Of a stretch of DNA of 64,000 nucleotides, positions 37,936 to 46,685 are shown in pieces. Position 1 is the stretch's first letter; each line of letters starts with the position of its first letter. Origin of the DNA: an uncultured Clostridia bacterium (GTDB taxonomy: Bacteria > Bacillota > Clostridia > Oscillospirales > Acutalibacteraceae). The translations under genes were made by a program, and so were the position numbers. The stretch lies in assembly GCA_945876745.1 (NCBI GenBank), contig CAMCPL010000003.1:1-64000 (forward strand). The letters are read 5' to 3'. The notes below the pieces were generated by a model. It was not told the DNA's origin and searched no databases. It saw only the letters and a program-made list of their open reading frames with translations.

Positions 37936-38577
37936 ATGGCAAATATCTATACTATTACATATCCTAAAAATGAAAACGTCTTTATTCACGTTATGGCAGG
38001 ACATTTTATTTCTGCAAATAATCATATTAATTACTACGTCGGAACGTCCGACATTAAGCATAATCTTAATGTTTCTACCCAAGCCGCAAAGCTTATGGCA
38101 GAGTATTACAGTATAAACGGAATTGATGTTGATACCGTGCTTTGTCTTTATGAAACACAGGCGCTCGGCGCATATCTTGCACAGGAGCTTTCCAATTCTA
38201 CTATGATGGCTCCTAATCCCGACCAAACCGTGTTTGTTGTAGGAAGCGAATATGACGCGGCAGGAAATCTCATTTTCCGTGATAATCTTCGCCGTATGAT
38301 TTACGGAAAGAATGTTGTTGTGCTCATTTCGTGTATTACTTCGGGCAGAACTGTAGAGCGTGCTATCGAAAGCGTAAGATACTACGGCGGCAAGGTTGCC
38401 GGAATTTCAAGCGTGTTCTCAATGCAAAGCAAGATTTCCGGCGTACCGGTAAGCTCGTTGTTCACTACAGATGATATTCCGGGATATATTTCCTATCCGT
38501 CCCACGATTGTCCGCTTTGTCAAAAGGGAGTTGCGGTTGATGCAATTTCAAACGGCTACGGATATTCGAAAATATAA
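37936..38577 (+). CDS. orotate phosphoribosyltransferase-like type I PRTase
   Basis: A 213-residue protein of the type I phosphoribosyltransferase fold. The PRPP loop is recognisable as VVVLISCITSGRTVERAI (about 125-142), followed by YYGGKVAG. The two acidic residues usual just before the loop (V-D-D) are replaced by I-S-C, so ribose binding or activity may be altered. It ends with a C-x2-C pair (HDCPLCQKG). The gene stands alone with its own promoter, between gpmI and a leucine T-box. Pyrimidine synthesis genes are not nearby, so the pyrE assignment is uncertain. Confidence 0.65.
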   Translation: MANIYTITYPKNENVFIHVMAGHFISANNHINYYVGTSDIKHNLNVSTQAAKLMAEYYSINGIDVDTVLCLYETQALGAYLAQELSNSTMMAPNPDQTVFVVGSEYDAAGNLIFRDNLRRMIYGKNVVVLISCITSGRTVERAIESVRYYGGKVAGISSVFSMQSKISGVPVSSLFTTDDIPGYISYPSHDCPLCQKGVAVDAISNGYGYSKI

Positions 38578-38580
38578 CAC

Positions 38581-38608
38581 TTGACAAATTATTTTGATTT
38601 GATATAAT
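38581..38608 (+). promoter_or_regulatory. promoter of the T-box-leuA-leuB unit
   Basis: TTGACA at 38581-38586 and TATAAT at 38603-38608 with 16-base spacing, 3 bases after the preceding gene. Confidence 0.82.
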
Positions 38609-38640
38609 ATAATTACTGAAAATTTAACAGTACCCTTAAA

Positions 38641-38890
38641 AACGGTGATGCAGAAAAAGATTTTTTGTGCCAGCTTACAGAGAGTCGGTGGTTGGTGTGA
38701 ACCGACGGACGGCAAAGAATGTATAACTCGCTGCGGAGTCGCTGTGCTGAATAGAAATTAATAGGTGCAGCCGTTTAACCTCGTTATCGGTTGAGGCATT
38801 GTTTGATGCTAAAGGGCAGTTGATAACTGCTGAAATAGGGTGGTACCGCGTATATTACGCCCCTATACTTCGTGTGTAGGGGATTTTTTA
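38641..38890 (+). promoter_or_regulatory. T-box leader, probably leucine specific
   Basis: The T-box core AGGGTGGTACCGCG is at 38837-38850. It is followed by a terminator (CCCCTATAC / GTGTAGGGG, 38860-38868 with 38874-38882, then T6). Upstream is a long Stem I with the AGAGAG and GGTGG distal motifs. The likely specifier is CTC (Leu) at 38727-38729, followed by G, in the context ATAACTCGC. Uncharged tRNA-Leu would stabilise the antiterminator and allow leuA-leuB expression. The CTC call fits the downstream genes; an ACT (Thr) register is possible but unlikely. Confidence 0.9.
38860..38890 (+). terminator. T-box intrinsic terminator
   Basis: Nine-bp stem, 38860-38868 with 38874-38882 (one G-T pair), loop TTCGT, T-run. 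It competes with the antiterminator that uses the T-box sequence. Confidence 0.85.
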
Positions 38891-38922
38891 TACCTACACT
38901 TCATTCCGTTAAGATACCTTAT

Positions 38923-38972
38923 CCGGCTACAATAAGGCGTTAGGAATTTTTAGTATTACAATTTGTAGCCGG
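38923..38972 (+). promoter_or_regulatory. post-T-box hairpin over the leuA ribosome binding site
   Basis: A perfect 10-bp inverted repeat, CCGGCTACAA (38923-38932) and TTGTAGCCGG (38963-38972), with a 30-base loop. The right arm ends inside the GGAAAGG before leuA. It may modulate leuA translation independently of the T-box. Confidence 0.5.
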
Positions 38973-38991
38973 AAAGGATATGGGATTTATT

Positions 38992-40728
38992 ATGAATCAA
39001 GGATTTAGAAAGTATGTTGCGTTCAAGCCAATAGACATTAAGGACAGAACTTGGCCTGACCAACAAATTACAAAGGCGCCGATTTGGTGCTCGGTTGATA
39101 TGAGAGACGGCAATCAGTCGATTGTTGATCCGATGAATCTTCAGGAAAAGCTTGAATTTTTCAAAACTCTTTTGGATGTCGGCTTTAAGGAAATCGAGGT
39201 TGGCTTTCCGTCTGCTTCCGATACCGATTATGAGATTTTGAGAACTCTTATTGAGGGCGGATATATTCCCGACGATGTAACCATTCAGGTTCTTGTTCAG
39301 GCAAGAGAGCACCTTATCAGAAAGACCTTTGAGGCTATCGAGGGTGCAAAAAATGTTATTGTTCATTTCTATAACTCAACCTCAACGCTTCAAAGAAAGG
39401 TCGTTTTTAAGACCGATATGCAGGGCGTTATTGATATTGCCGTTAAAGGCGCCGAGCTTATTTATGAGCTTACCGAGGAGCAAAAGAAAACTCATCCGGA
39501 AATGAACATTCGATTTGAGTATTCTCCTGAATCCTTCTCTCAAACCGAGGTCGACAATTCTGTTGAAATCTGCCGTCACGTTATGGAAGCGCTTCATATA
39601 ACAAAGGAAAACCCGATTATATTGAATTTGCCCAATACAGTTGAGTGTGCTTCTCCGAACTATTATGCAGATCAGGTTGAATATTTCTGCCGTCATCTTC
39701 CTAACCGTGACGCAGCAATTATTTCGCTTCATCCGCATAACGACAGAGGTGAGGGCGTTGCCGCAACAGAGCTTGGCTTGATGGCAGGCGCAGACAGAGT
39801 TGAGGGAACACTTTTCGGTAACGGCGAGAGAACAGGCAATGTTGACATTATTACCGTTGCTATGAATATGTGGACGCAGGGTGTTGACCCCGAGCTTGAT
39901 TTCCACGAGCTTAAGAAAATCCGCGAGGTTTACGAGCGTTGCACAAAAATGAAGGTTCCTCCTCGTTGGCCGTATGCAGGTGAGCTTGTATTTACTGCAT
40001 TTTCAGGCTCACATCAAGACGCAATTAATAAGGGCAAAATGTATATGGAGGAAAGCCATACTGACCTTTGGGAAGTACCTTATTTGCCTATTGACCCTGC
40101 CGATGTAGGCAGAGAGTACGAGCCTATTATTCGTATTAATTCACAGTCGGGAAAGGGCGGCACGGCGTTCATTCTTGCAAACAACTACGGCATTAAGATG
40201 CCAAAGGCGATGCATCCGGAATTTGGTGCAGTTGTTCAAAAATTCTGCGACGAGAAGGGCAGAGAGATTACTCCCGACGAAGTGTTCGACCTCTTCCAAA
40301 AGGAATACAGAAATGTAAATGGCCCTTACAGACTTGCAAATTATAAAATCAGCGAAGAGAAGAATGAGGAGGATTATCTAACCTCCGTTCATTTCACGGG
40401 CACGCTGAAGTATAAGGATAATGAACCTGTTGTTATTGAGGGACACGGCAACGGTCCTGTTGCCGCATTCTGTGATGCAATGAACAAGACCCCGCTTAGA
40501 GAATATGATTTTGTCGACTACGACGAGCACGCAATTTCCGTTGGCTCCGATTCAAAGGCTATCAGTTATATTCATCTTAAAAATCCAAAGGGCAAGAGTA
40601 TTTTCGGTATCGGCGTAAGCCATAATATCGGCTATGCGTGTATGAAGGGCATTATATGTGCCATTAACCGCGACCAAGAGGATACAATGAGAGACGACAC
40701 AATGCCCGGCATTTTCGATGTTTGCTGA
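38992..40728 (+). CDS. leuA: 2-isopropylmalate synthase (LeuA2 type)
   Basis: First committed step of leucine synthesis: acetyl-CoA plus 2-oxoisovalerate. The 578-residue product starts RKYVAFKPIDIKDRTWPD after a few residues. It has the HMG-like catalytic domain (SVDMRDGNQSIVDPMN, EVGFPSASDTDYE, SLHPHNDRGEGVAATELGLMAGAD, FGNGERTGNVDI) and the C-terminal regulatory domain, typical of the long LeuA2 form. Two in-frame starts exist: 38980 is too close to GGAAAGG, while 38992 has GGGA 6 bases upstream, so 38992 is preferred with some doubt. Confidence 0.95.
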   Translation: MNQGFRKYVAFKPIDIKDRTWPDQQITKAPIWCSVDMRDGNQSIVDPMNLQEKLEFFKTLLDVGFKEIEVGFPSASDTDYEILRTLIEGGYIPDDVTIQVLVQAREHLIRKTFEAIEGAKNVIVHFYNSTSTLQRKVVFKTDMQGVIDIAVKGAELIYELTEEQKKTHPEMNIRFEYSPESFSQTEVDNSVEICRHVMEALHITKENPIILNLPNTVECASPNYYADQVEYFCRHLPNRDAAIISLHPHNDRGEGVAATELGLMAGADRVEGTLFGNGERTGNVDIITVAMNMWTQGVDPELDFHELKKIREVYERCTKMKVPPRWPYAGELVFTAFSGSHQDAINKGKMYMEESHTDLWEVPYLPIDPADVGREYEPIIRINSQSGKGGTAFILANNYGIKMPKAMHPEFGAVVQKFCDEKGREITPDEVFDLFQKEYRNVNGPYRLANYKISEEKNEEDYLTSVHFTGTLKYKDNEPVVIEGHGNGPVAAFCDAMNKTPLREYDFVDYDEHAISVGSDSKAISYIHLKNPKGKSIFGIGVSHNIGYACMKGIICAINRDQEDTMRDDTMPGIFDVC

Positions 40729-40756
40729 TAAACGATTTTACTACGGAGGATAAATG

Positions 40757-41827
40757 ATGAAAAATTATAAGATTACTGTATTAAAGGGTGACGGAATTGG
40801 TCCCGAAATTGTAGACGAATGTATCAAGGTGCTTGATAAGGCAGGGGAGAAGTTCGGCTTTTCATTTGATTATAACTATCAGCTTTTAGGCGGTTGCGCT
40901 ATTGACGAAACAGGTGTGCCATACCCGCAGGCAACTGCCGAAGCCTGTAAGGCAAGCGATGCAGTGCTGTTAGGTGCAGTCGGCGGTCCGAAGTGGGACA
41001 GTCAGCCGGGTAATAACCGTCCTGAAAAGGGACTTCTTGCAATTCGTGAGGATTTGGGCTTGTTTGCAAATCTCCGTCCTGCAAAGATTTTTGCACCGCT
41101 TAAATCCGCTTCCCCGATTAAAGAAGAAATTATCGGCGACGGACTTGATATTCTCATCGTTCGTGAGCTTACAGGCGGTATCTATTTCGGAGACAGAGGA
41201 ACTTACGAGGAAAACGGCGTTGTCGGCGCATATGATACCGAGAGATATACTTATCCCGAAATCAAGAGAATTGTCGTTGCAGGCTTTGAATACGCTATGA
41301 AGCGTGAAAAGAGACTAACCTGTGTAGATAAAGCTAATGTGCTTGATAGCTCAAGACTTTGGAGAAAGGTTATGGAGGAAACTGCCGCTGATTATCCCGA
41401 GGTTGAGGTATCGTATATGTATGTTGACAACTGCGCAATGCAGCTTGTTCGCAATCCTAATCAGTTTGACACAATAGTTACTTCAAATATTTTCGGCGAT
41501 ATACTTTCGGACGAGGCTTCTATGATAAGCGGCTCAATAGGTATGCTCGCTTCTGCTTCTCTTGCCGAGGGCACATTCGGACTTTATGAGCCCATTCACG
41601 GCTCTGCTCCCGATATCGCAGGACAGGGCAAGGCTAATCCCCTTGCAACCATTCTTTCGGGTGCTATGATGCTTCGCTATACATTCGGTGAAATCGAAGC
41701 TGCCGATGCAATCGAAAAGGCAGTAGATATTGCTCTTACAAAGGTCAGAACTCCCGATATTTATGAGGACGGCTTTGAATCTGTAAACACCTCACAAATG
41801 GGCGACGCAGTTGCCGCATTGCTCTAA
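40757..41827 (+). CDS. leuB: 3-isopropylmalate dehydrogenase
   Basis: Third leucine-pathway enzyme, 356 residues: [40 protein letters not shown] (about 140), and the NAD-type [26 protein letters not shown] sets the ATG at 40757, with one more at 40754. It is cotranscribed with leuA; leuC and leuD are not in the window. Confidence 0.97.
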   Translation: MKNYKITVLKGDGIGPEIVDECIKVLDKAGEKFGFSFDYNYQLLGGCAIDETGVPYPQATAEACKASDAVLLGAVGGPKWDSQPGNNRPEKGLLAIREDLGLFANLRPAKIFAPLKSASPIKEEIIGDGLDILIVRELTGGIYFGDRGTYEENGVVGAYDTERYTYPEIKRIVVAGFEYAMKREKRLTCVDKANVLDSSRLWRKVMEETAADYPEVEVSYMYVDNCAMQLVRNPNQFDTIVTSNIFGDILSDEASMISGSIGMLASASLAEGTFGLYEPIHGSAPDIAGQGKANPLATILSGAMMLRYTFGEIEAADAIEKAVDIALTKVRTPDIYEDGFESVNTSQMGDAVAALL

Positions 41828-41840
41828 TGTAATATAATAA

Positions 41841-41877
41841 ACCGTTAATCTCGATTTTGAGATTAACGGTCTTTTTT
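41841..41877. terminator. bidirectional terminator between leuB and tadA
   Basis: A perfect 12-bp stem ACCGTTAATCTC / GAGATTAACGGT with a six-base loop, a T-run on the plus side and A-rich sequence on the other. It serves both converging transcripts and overlaps the last codons of tadA. Confidence 0.85.
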
Positions 41878-42321
41878 ATTTTGTCTTAATTGCTTAAAAA
41901 AGTCGGTCAAGATGCTTTGACACTCGTTTTCCAATATACCGCCCGTAACAATAGGCTTGTGATTGTAGGGCAGGGAGTTGAAATCAATCACCGAGCCGAA
42001 GCTGCCTGCCTTACTGTCGCTTGCACCGAAGTAAACTGCCTTTATTCTTGAATTGATTATTGCGCCTGCGCACATCGGACAAGGCTCTAATGTCACATAT
42101 AAATCACATTGCCACAGTCTCCAGCCGCCTAACTTTTTGCACGCATTGTCTATCGCTTCTATCTCTGCGTGATACAGCGCGTTTTTGCCGTATTCACGCC
42201 TGTTTCGACCGGTTGCAATAATTTCTCCGTCCTTGACGATTACTGCGCCTATCGGCACCTCGCCCTCTAATTCACTTTCTCGGGCAAGCGCTAAAGCCGC
42301 TTTCATAAATTCCTCGTGCAT
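41863..42321 (-). CDS. tadA: tRNA(Arg) adenosine-34 deaminase TadA
   Basis: Makes inosine at the wobble position of tRNA-Arg(ACG). The 152-residue product has the zinc-deaminase motifs HAEIEAI (His and catalytic Glu) and PCPMCAGAI, plus GEVPIGAVIVKDGEII. Last gene of a four-gene minus-strand operon; it starts 3 bases after the CPBP gene stops. Confidence 0.95.
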   Translation of the reverse strand: MHEEFMKAALALARESELEGEVPIGAVIVKDGEIIATGRNRREYGKNALYHAEIEAIDNACKKLGGWRLWQCDLYVTLEPCPMCAGAIINSRIKAVYFGASDSKAGSFGSVIDFNSLPYNHKPIVTGGILENECQSILTDFFKQLRQNKKDR

Positions 42322-42324
42322 AGC

Positions 42325-43380
42325 CTACACCTTTGTTATATATTCCGATGTGAGCTTTATTAATATTACGAACGGAATGAATAACCCCGGCATAAGACAG
42401 AGAAGCTTAACGAAAAAGCTGTTGTCGTATACGCTTTTCGGCTGCTTTTTAATTTTCAATAAGCCCTTAGCAGCAAGATAAATTAAACATCCGACGCCGA
42501 TAATTGCCCACGCATAAAACACGACAACAGTTGCCGTTTCGGAAATTTTTTCACTGAGTGAAAACTCCAAAATATCAGCTAATACGGAAATTCCGTTGTT
42601 TAAGCCGTGTACTATCATAGCAAGAATTACATTATCCGTTTTTATAGTGATGTATGCAAGGATAAGTCCTACGAGAAACGCAAAGATGAATTGTACTGCG
42701 TTACCGTGCATAAGACCGAATACAATACTTACTGCAAATACGCTGAAGCCTTTTCCGAATTTTTTCAAAACTCCGAACGCACAGCATCTTAATGCGATTT
42801 CCTCGCAAACTGCCGGAACAATCATTGTTGAAACAATAAGAATAACGCAGGATAATATGCTGTCGGGGCCGTCGTATCCGTTTTCCTTTAGCTCATATCC
42901 GAATATATTTTTTGATACGGTCATAATGTATGACGTGATAAGATTTGCCGCAATGCAGCCGCCCATACCGAAGCCTATCCAAGCAAACGCCTGTTTCTTT
43001 TCTATGGCTTTAGCAGGGAAAAACGGCGATATAAAGTTCTTTTTCAGTATCAGTGCCATTATTCCAAACGGTATGATCATCGAAGCTAAATGAACCGCAA
43101 TAACATTAAATCCATACTGAAATGCGACCGAATTTTGGTAATCCTCCAAAGCATTGAATGCTGATAAAAGTCCGACCATTACCGTTTGTATCAAAAGATA
43201 CATTATAAGTGTCGCGCCTAAAAGAAGACCTGTTTTTATTAATTCTTTTCGTTGTGCCTTTTTGCCTTTTTCAATCTGCTGCTTTAGCATCATAGCCTGA
43301 AAAGCCTGCTGATTTGCCTGCTGATATTGATAATAGCCTTGGTTTTGGTTGGGATTTTGATTTGGATTGTAGTAATTCAT
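42325..43380 (-). CDS. CPBP family intramembrane protease-like protein
   Basis: 351 residues. The first 30 or so are rich in Asn, Gln and Tyr; about eight membrane spans follow. The CPBP/Abi motifs are complete: EE at 193-194 with R198 (EEIALR), F221-x3-H225 (FGLMH), and H258-x3-N262 (HGLNN). Known relatives are Rce1-like proteases or are linked to bacteriocin immunity. The substrate here is unknown. It sits between galU and tadA with gaps of 9 and 3 bases. Confidence 0.88.
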   Translation of the reverse strand: MNYYNPNQNPNQNQGYYQYQQANQQAFQAMMLKQQIEKGKKAQRKELIKTGLLLGATLIMYLLIQTVMVGLLSAFNALEDYQNSVAFQYGFNVIAVHLASMIIPFGIMALILKKNFISPFFPAKAIEKKQAFAWIGFGMGGCIAANLITSYIMTVSKNIFGYELKENGYDGPDSILSCVILIVSTMIVPAVCEEIALRCCAFGVLKKFGKGFSVFAVSIVFGLMHGNAVQFIFAFLVGLILAYITIKTDNVILAMIVHGLNNGISVLADILEFSLSEKISETATVVVFYAWAIIGVGCLIYLAAKGLLKIKKQPKSVYDNSFFVKLLCLMPGLFIPFVILIKLTSEYITKV

Positions 43381-43389
43381 ATAAATAAA

Positions 43390-44265
43390 TTATAGCTCCT
43401 TTGCTATATCCTTTATGTATTGCGTAAGCTCCTGCTTTATTTGAGGATGTTTAAGTCCTACCTCAATATTTGCCTGAAGTATACCGAATTTGTTGCCCAT
43501 ATCGTAGCGCTTGCCCTCGTAATCAAGCGCAATAACGCCGCTTTTCTGCGCAAGAGTCTTCATAGCGTCGGTCAACTGAAGCTCGTTTCCTGCACCCTTT
43601 GGCGTGTTTTCTAAAATTTCAAAAATTTCACTCGGCAAAACGACCCTGCCTAAAATTGAAAAGTTCGACATAATTTCTTCCTTTTTCGGCTTTTCAATCA
43701 TATCTGTGCAGTTGTAAATTTTGTCCGAGATTTTGTCGACCTTGAGCGAGCAGTATTTTGTTATAGCCTCGTCGTCGACCTCTTTTACTCCGACAACGCC
43801 CTTGCCGTACTGTTCATATACTTCGATAAGCTGCTTTGTTACAGGCTTTTCGTTTATCATAACGTCGTCGCCGTACAGTATTGCAAACGGTTCGTCGCCG
43901 ACAAAATTCTTTGCGCAAAGAACAGCGTGTCCTAAACCGCCCGTTTCCTTTTGGCGAAGAAAATAGATATTGCCGAAATTAGCGCAAGCCTTGACATCTT
44001 CAAGAATATCGCGCTTGTCCTCGTTGCCCTCTAATTTTGTTTCAAGCTCAAAGGCGTGGTCAAAATGGTCTTCAATAGCGCCCTTGCCTCTGTTTGTAAT
44101 AATCAAAAGCTCCTCGATACCGCTGTTGAACGCTTCCTCAACAATGTACTGTATCGCCGGCTTGTCAACGATGTTGAGCATTTCCTTAGGTATCGCCTTT
44201 GAAGCAGGCAGAACTCTCGTACCCAAGCCCGCCGCAGGAATTATAGCCTTTCTGACTTTTTTCAT
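43390..44265 (-). CDS. galU: UTP-glucose-1-phosphate uridylyltransferase
   Basis: Makes UDP-glucose for glycolipids, teichoic acids and exopolysaccharide. The 291-residue product has the pyrophosphorylase loop AAGLGTRVLPASKAIPKEML (about 12-31), DKPAIQYIVEEA, RQKETGGLGHAV and LYGDDVM. It is second in the operon running from 45313 to 41863. UDP-glucose supply could link it to the Cps-type module at 47.8-50.3 kb, but that is inference. Confidence 0.96.
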   Translation of the reverse strand: MKKVRKAIIPAAGLGTRVLPASKAIPKEMLNIVDKPAIQYIVEEAFNSGIEELLIITNRGKGAIEDHFDHAFELETKLEGNEDKRDILEDVKACANFGNIYFLRQKETGGLGHAVLCAKNFVGDEPFAILYGDDVMINEKPVTKQLIEVYEQYGKGVVGVKEVDDEAITKYCSLKVDKISDKIYNCTDMIEKPKKEEIMSNFSILGRVVLPSEIFEILENTPKGAGNELQLTDAMKTLAQKSGVIALDYEGKRYDMGNKFGILQANIEVGLKHPQIKQELTQYIKDIAKEL

Positions 44266-44287
44266 TTTGTTTCTCCTCTTAATAAAT

Positions 44288-45313
44288 TTATATGAACATC
44301 ATCAGTATATAAAACGCAAAGTAAGCCGTAAACGGAGCAAAGAACGAAACTCCGCCCTTGTTGCTTAAATAAAGCGCTTTCATTTGATTTTGATCTAACT
44401 GCTCGTCCTGTCCGAAGAAAATATAGGTTTGCGTAAAGTTTGCACCGTTGTCGAGCTTATCCGTAACGCTCTTGATTATCGAGAAAACAGTGGTTTTGTA
44501 GAAATAATCGGCAAATAATGCCTGAATTATTCTCAACACGAGTATAACGCCCAAAATAATATATGCGATTTTTACAGCCGTCATTGAATCCGGCGCCGCC
44601 ATAATGCTCTGCAAATCGGCAGTTGTAACTGCTTTTGAGGTGTCGTAGCCGTTTATAAAGCTCTGCATTGCTTCGATATATTTCGGTGCAAATCTCATTA
44701 TTGCCGCTTCTCCGCCGATTATCGCAGTAATGACCAAGCAGAAAAACGCTATGCCTTGCTTGTACATTTTACGAAACAGCAGATAAAACGAGCCGAAGAA
44801 AAATGCGCTCCAGTTCCAGCTCAGCTTTTTCTTTTTCTCTGAAAATTGCTTGAATTTAGAAATGAATCTCGGCGCGTTGTTTCGGACTGTTGCGGCAATG
44901 TCCGCAATGCTTACGCCGTCAATTTCGCCCTTTTCGGGATATTGCCCAATATCGAGCTGTATGGTTTGAAACGGTGAAAAGCCGCCCTGTGAGGCTTGCT
45001 CCTTTTTATCGCTTTCGTCCTTTTGTGCGTCTTGTACAGTATTTGCTTTAGCTTCGTTTATAATATCCTCGCCTTGCTCATTTTCATTTTCGCTCGGAGA
45101 ATAAAATATCTGTTCAATTTCTTTTTCCTTTGGCTTTTCGGCGTCAAGAAAGCTGTAATCATTTTTGTGAAGTCCCTCGTTTACGCAATGACCGACTAAT
45201 TTGTAACATTCCCTGTGATGCGGAGTGCCGCATTCGGGGCAGGTGACTATGTCGTCGTTTTTTTCAAATTGCCTGTGACATACGGGACATTTGTAGTTTT
45301 CGTAATTCGGCAT
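44288..45313 (-). CDS. RING-like zinc finger protein with DUF2628 membrane domain
   Basis: A 341-residue protein with an N-terminal treble-clef/RING-like set: C9, C12, C25, C28, H32/H33, C36 and C43. An acidic low-complexity linker (about 60-115) follows, then a DUF2628-type membrane region containing WNWSAFFFGSFYLLFRKMY (about 168-186) and four or so spans. The combination is seen in uncharacterised Clostridial proteins and its role is unknown. A ubiquitin-like function should not be assumed. First gene of the operon, with AGGAG upstream and a consensus promoter. Confidence 0.75.
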   Translation of the reverse strand: MPNYENYKCPVCHRQFEKNDDIVTCPECGTPHHRECYKLVGHCVNEGLHKNDYSFLDAEKPKEKEIEQIFYSPSENENEQGEDIINEAKANTVQDAQKDESDKKEQASQGGFSPFQTIQLDIGQYPEKGEIDGVSIADIAATVRNNAPRFISKFKQFSEKKKKLSWNWSAFFFGSFYLLFRKMYKQGIAFFCLVITAIIGGEAAIMRFAPKYIEAMQSFINGYDTSKAVTTADLQSIMAAPDSMTAVKIAYIILGVILVLRIIQALFADYFYKTTVFSIIKSVTDKLDNGANFTQTYIFFGQDEQLDQNQMKALYLSNKGGVSFFAPFTAYFAFYILMMFI

Positions 45314-45346
45314 TTCTCTCTCCTATAAATGTTATAATTTACTATT

Positions 45347-45375
45347 ATTATACTTATATAACCACAAAAAATCAA
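45347..45375 (-). promoter_or_regulatory. promoter of the RING/DUF2628-galU-CPBP-tadA operon
   Basis: On the minus strand TTGATT (45375-45370) and TATAAT (45352-45347) are 17 bases apart, about 35 bases before the first start codon. Confidence 0.75.
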
Positions 45376-45463
45376 TTATTTGATTAACAATAAGTAAATT
45401 TCATATAAATTCTTTTAGGCAATAAAGAACAATTTTAACCACGGTTCGGATTTATCTAATTGC

Positions 45464-46360
45464 TTACGGCTTGCATTGACCGCAGGGTGAATAGCCGTTT
45501 GAAATAAGATTTTCACGGTAGCCGTAATATGATTTCTTGTTTTGCTCCTTTGTATTTTTGAGACTGTCGCAGTCCTCCTTGTGGAACTTCTTTGTAGATA
45601 TGTTGACTACATAATTTTGCTTTTCTGAGCTGTCGGTTGTTTGCTCCTCGTGTCCGATATACTTGCTTTCACCTGTGAGATAATCTATTTCAATATCGGG
45701 CTGAATGTTGTAGCAGTATACATTAAAACATATTCCTTCGCCCTTGTCCTCAACGCTGTAAGCTTCGATTTGAACTCCTCTTGCAACAAGCTCGTATCCC
45801 TGAAAATCGGGAGTAACCCTGTACAGTACATGATTTCCTGTATCCTTGATGTAGTCAGCAACCGCATTTTCAAAGGGTAGCATACCCTCAACGTTCAAAT
45901 ATCTTGTGCCCGTAATGAGATTCTTTTCATTTGCGTTTTCGGCGGTAAGCTGATATCCGATAAGGTGACAACGGTTGTAGAGATATTTTCCGTCAACGCA
46001 GTCGTATTTTGCACTTTGCCATCCTGTCGGCTTAACCGACCCGATTGCGCCTCGCTCCTCTTCGGGCATAAGCTCTAAGCCGATATTTGCAAAGCATTGC
46101 GTACATCTTCCCAATTCGTCAAGCTCACCGTATTCCTCAAAGGCTTCGGAGTATGTAACAGTGTCAAATTCGGGCTTGTTGTCGTTCAGTATTCCGTAAG
46201 CCTCGCTGTCGGACTGCGTAATTTGGTATGATTGTGTAGTGCTGTTTGTCGTCTTTTCGTCAACAGTATTCTTTGCAATTTCGTCAAGCTGTGAGCAGGA
46301 GGTGAGTATAAGAATACTGCATAAAACTGCCGCCAGTTTTAATAAAACCTTCTTCTTCAT
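45464..46360 (-). CDS. lipoprotein with DNA/RNA non-specific nuclease domain
   Basis: A 298-residue secreted protein with a lipoprotein signal peptide (LTSC, acylated C22). The nuclease domain is EndA/NUC1-like: the HNH-type core NRCHLIGYQL (His near 132) and NEKNLITGTRYLNVEGM, then VLYRVTP. The usual DRGH is NRCH here, as in DNA-entry-nuclease relatives. The C-terminus (about 250-298) has a Cys/His module (FHKEDCDSLK, YSPCGQCKP) found on several secreted nucleases. It is probably an extracellular membrane-anchored nuclease for DNA uptake or feeding. AAGGAAGG lies upstream. The rest of the upstream gap is one inverted-repeat element. Confidence 0.85.
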   Translation of the reverse strand: MKKKVLLKLAAVLCSILILTSCSQLDEIAKNTVDEKTTNSTTQSYQITQSDSEAYGILNDNKPEFDTVTYSEAFEEYGELDELGRCTQCFANIGLELMPEEERGAIGSVKPTGWQSAKYDCVDGKYLYNRCHLIGYQLTAENANEKNLITGTRYLNVEGMLPFENAVADYIKDTGNHVLYRVTPDFQGYELVARGVQIEAYSVEDKGEGICFNVYCYNIQPDIEIDYLTGESKYIGHEEQTTDSSEKQNYVVNISTKKFHKEDCDSLKNTKEQNKKSYYGYRENLISNGYSPCGQCKP

Positions 46361-46379
46361 TTTTTTGCCTTCCTTATTT

Positions 46380-46662
46380 TATAGCCTAACAGTATCCGAA
46401 CCTAATAGCCTAAAGTAAGCTATTTATGGCATCTGTCGCCATTTTTTGCCTTGATATACGACAGTATAACTTCGTCAAAGAAATGACAACAGCTGCTCAA
46501 ACTAACTTACTTTAGGTGCGAAGCAGTTTATATTAAACAAATTTTTGATCAGACAAGGCATATTTTTAATTGCATACTTGCGTATTCAATTAAAAATTAA
46601 CGCAGTATAATCGGAAATTTGTTAATATAAACCTAATTATGTTCGAATACTGTTAGGCTATA
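46380..46662. mobile_element. 283-bp MITE-like element with 22-bp terminal inverted repeats
   Basis: The two ends (46380-46401 and 46641-46662) are inverted copies matching at 21 of 22 bases, beginning TATAGCCTAACAGTAT. Inside are three nested inverted repeats: CCTAAAGTAAG with CTTACTTTAGG (near 46409 and 46505), GTTTATATTAAACAAATTT with its near complement (near 46527 and 46613), and TTTTTAATTG with CAATTAAAAA (46563 and 46588). There is no ORF. It fills the whole gap between the nuclease gene and the YlbJ-like gene. A non-autonomous transposable element is the simplest reading; a highly structured RNA gene is possible. Confidence 0.6.
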
Positions 46663-46685
46663 CATATAATAGCACATAACGTCGC

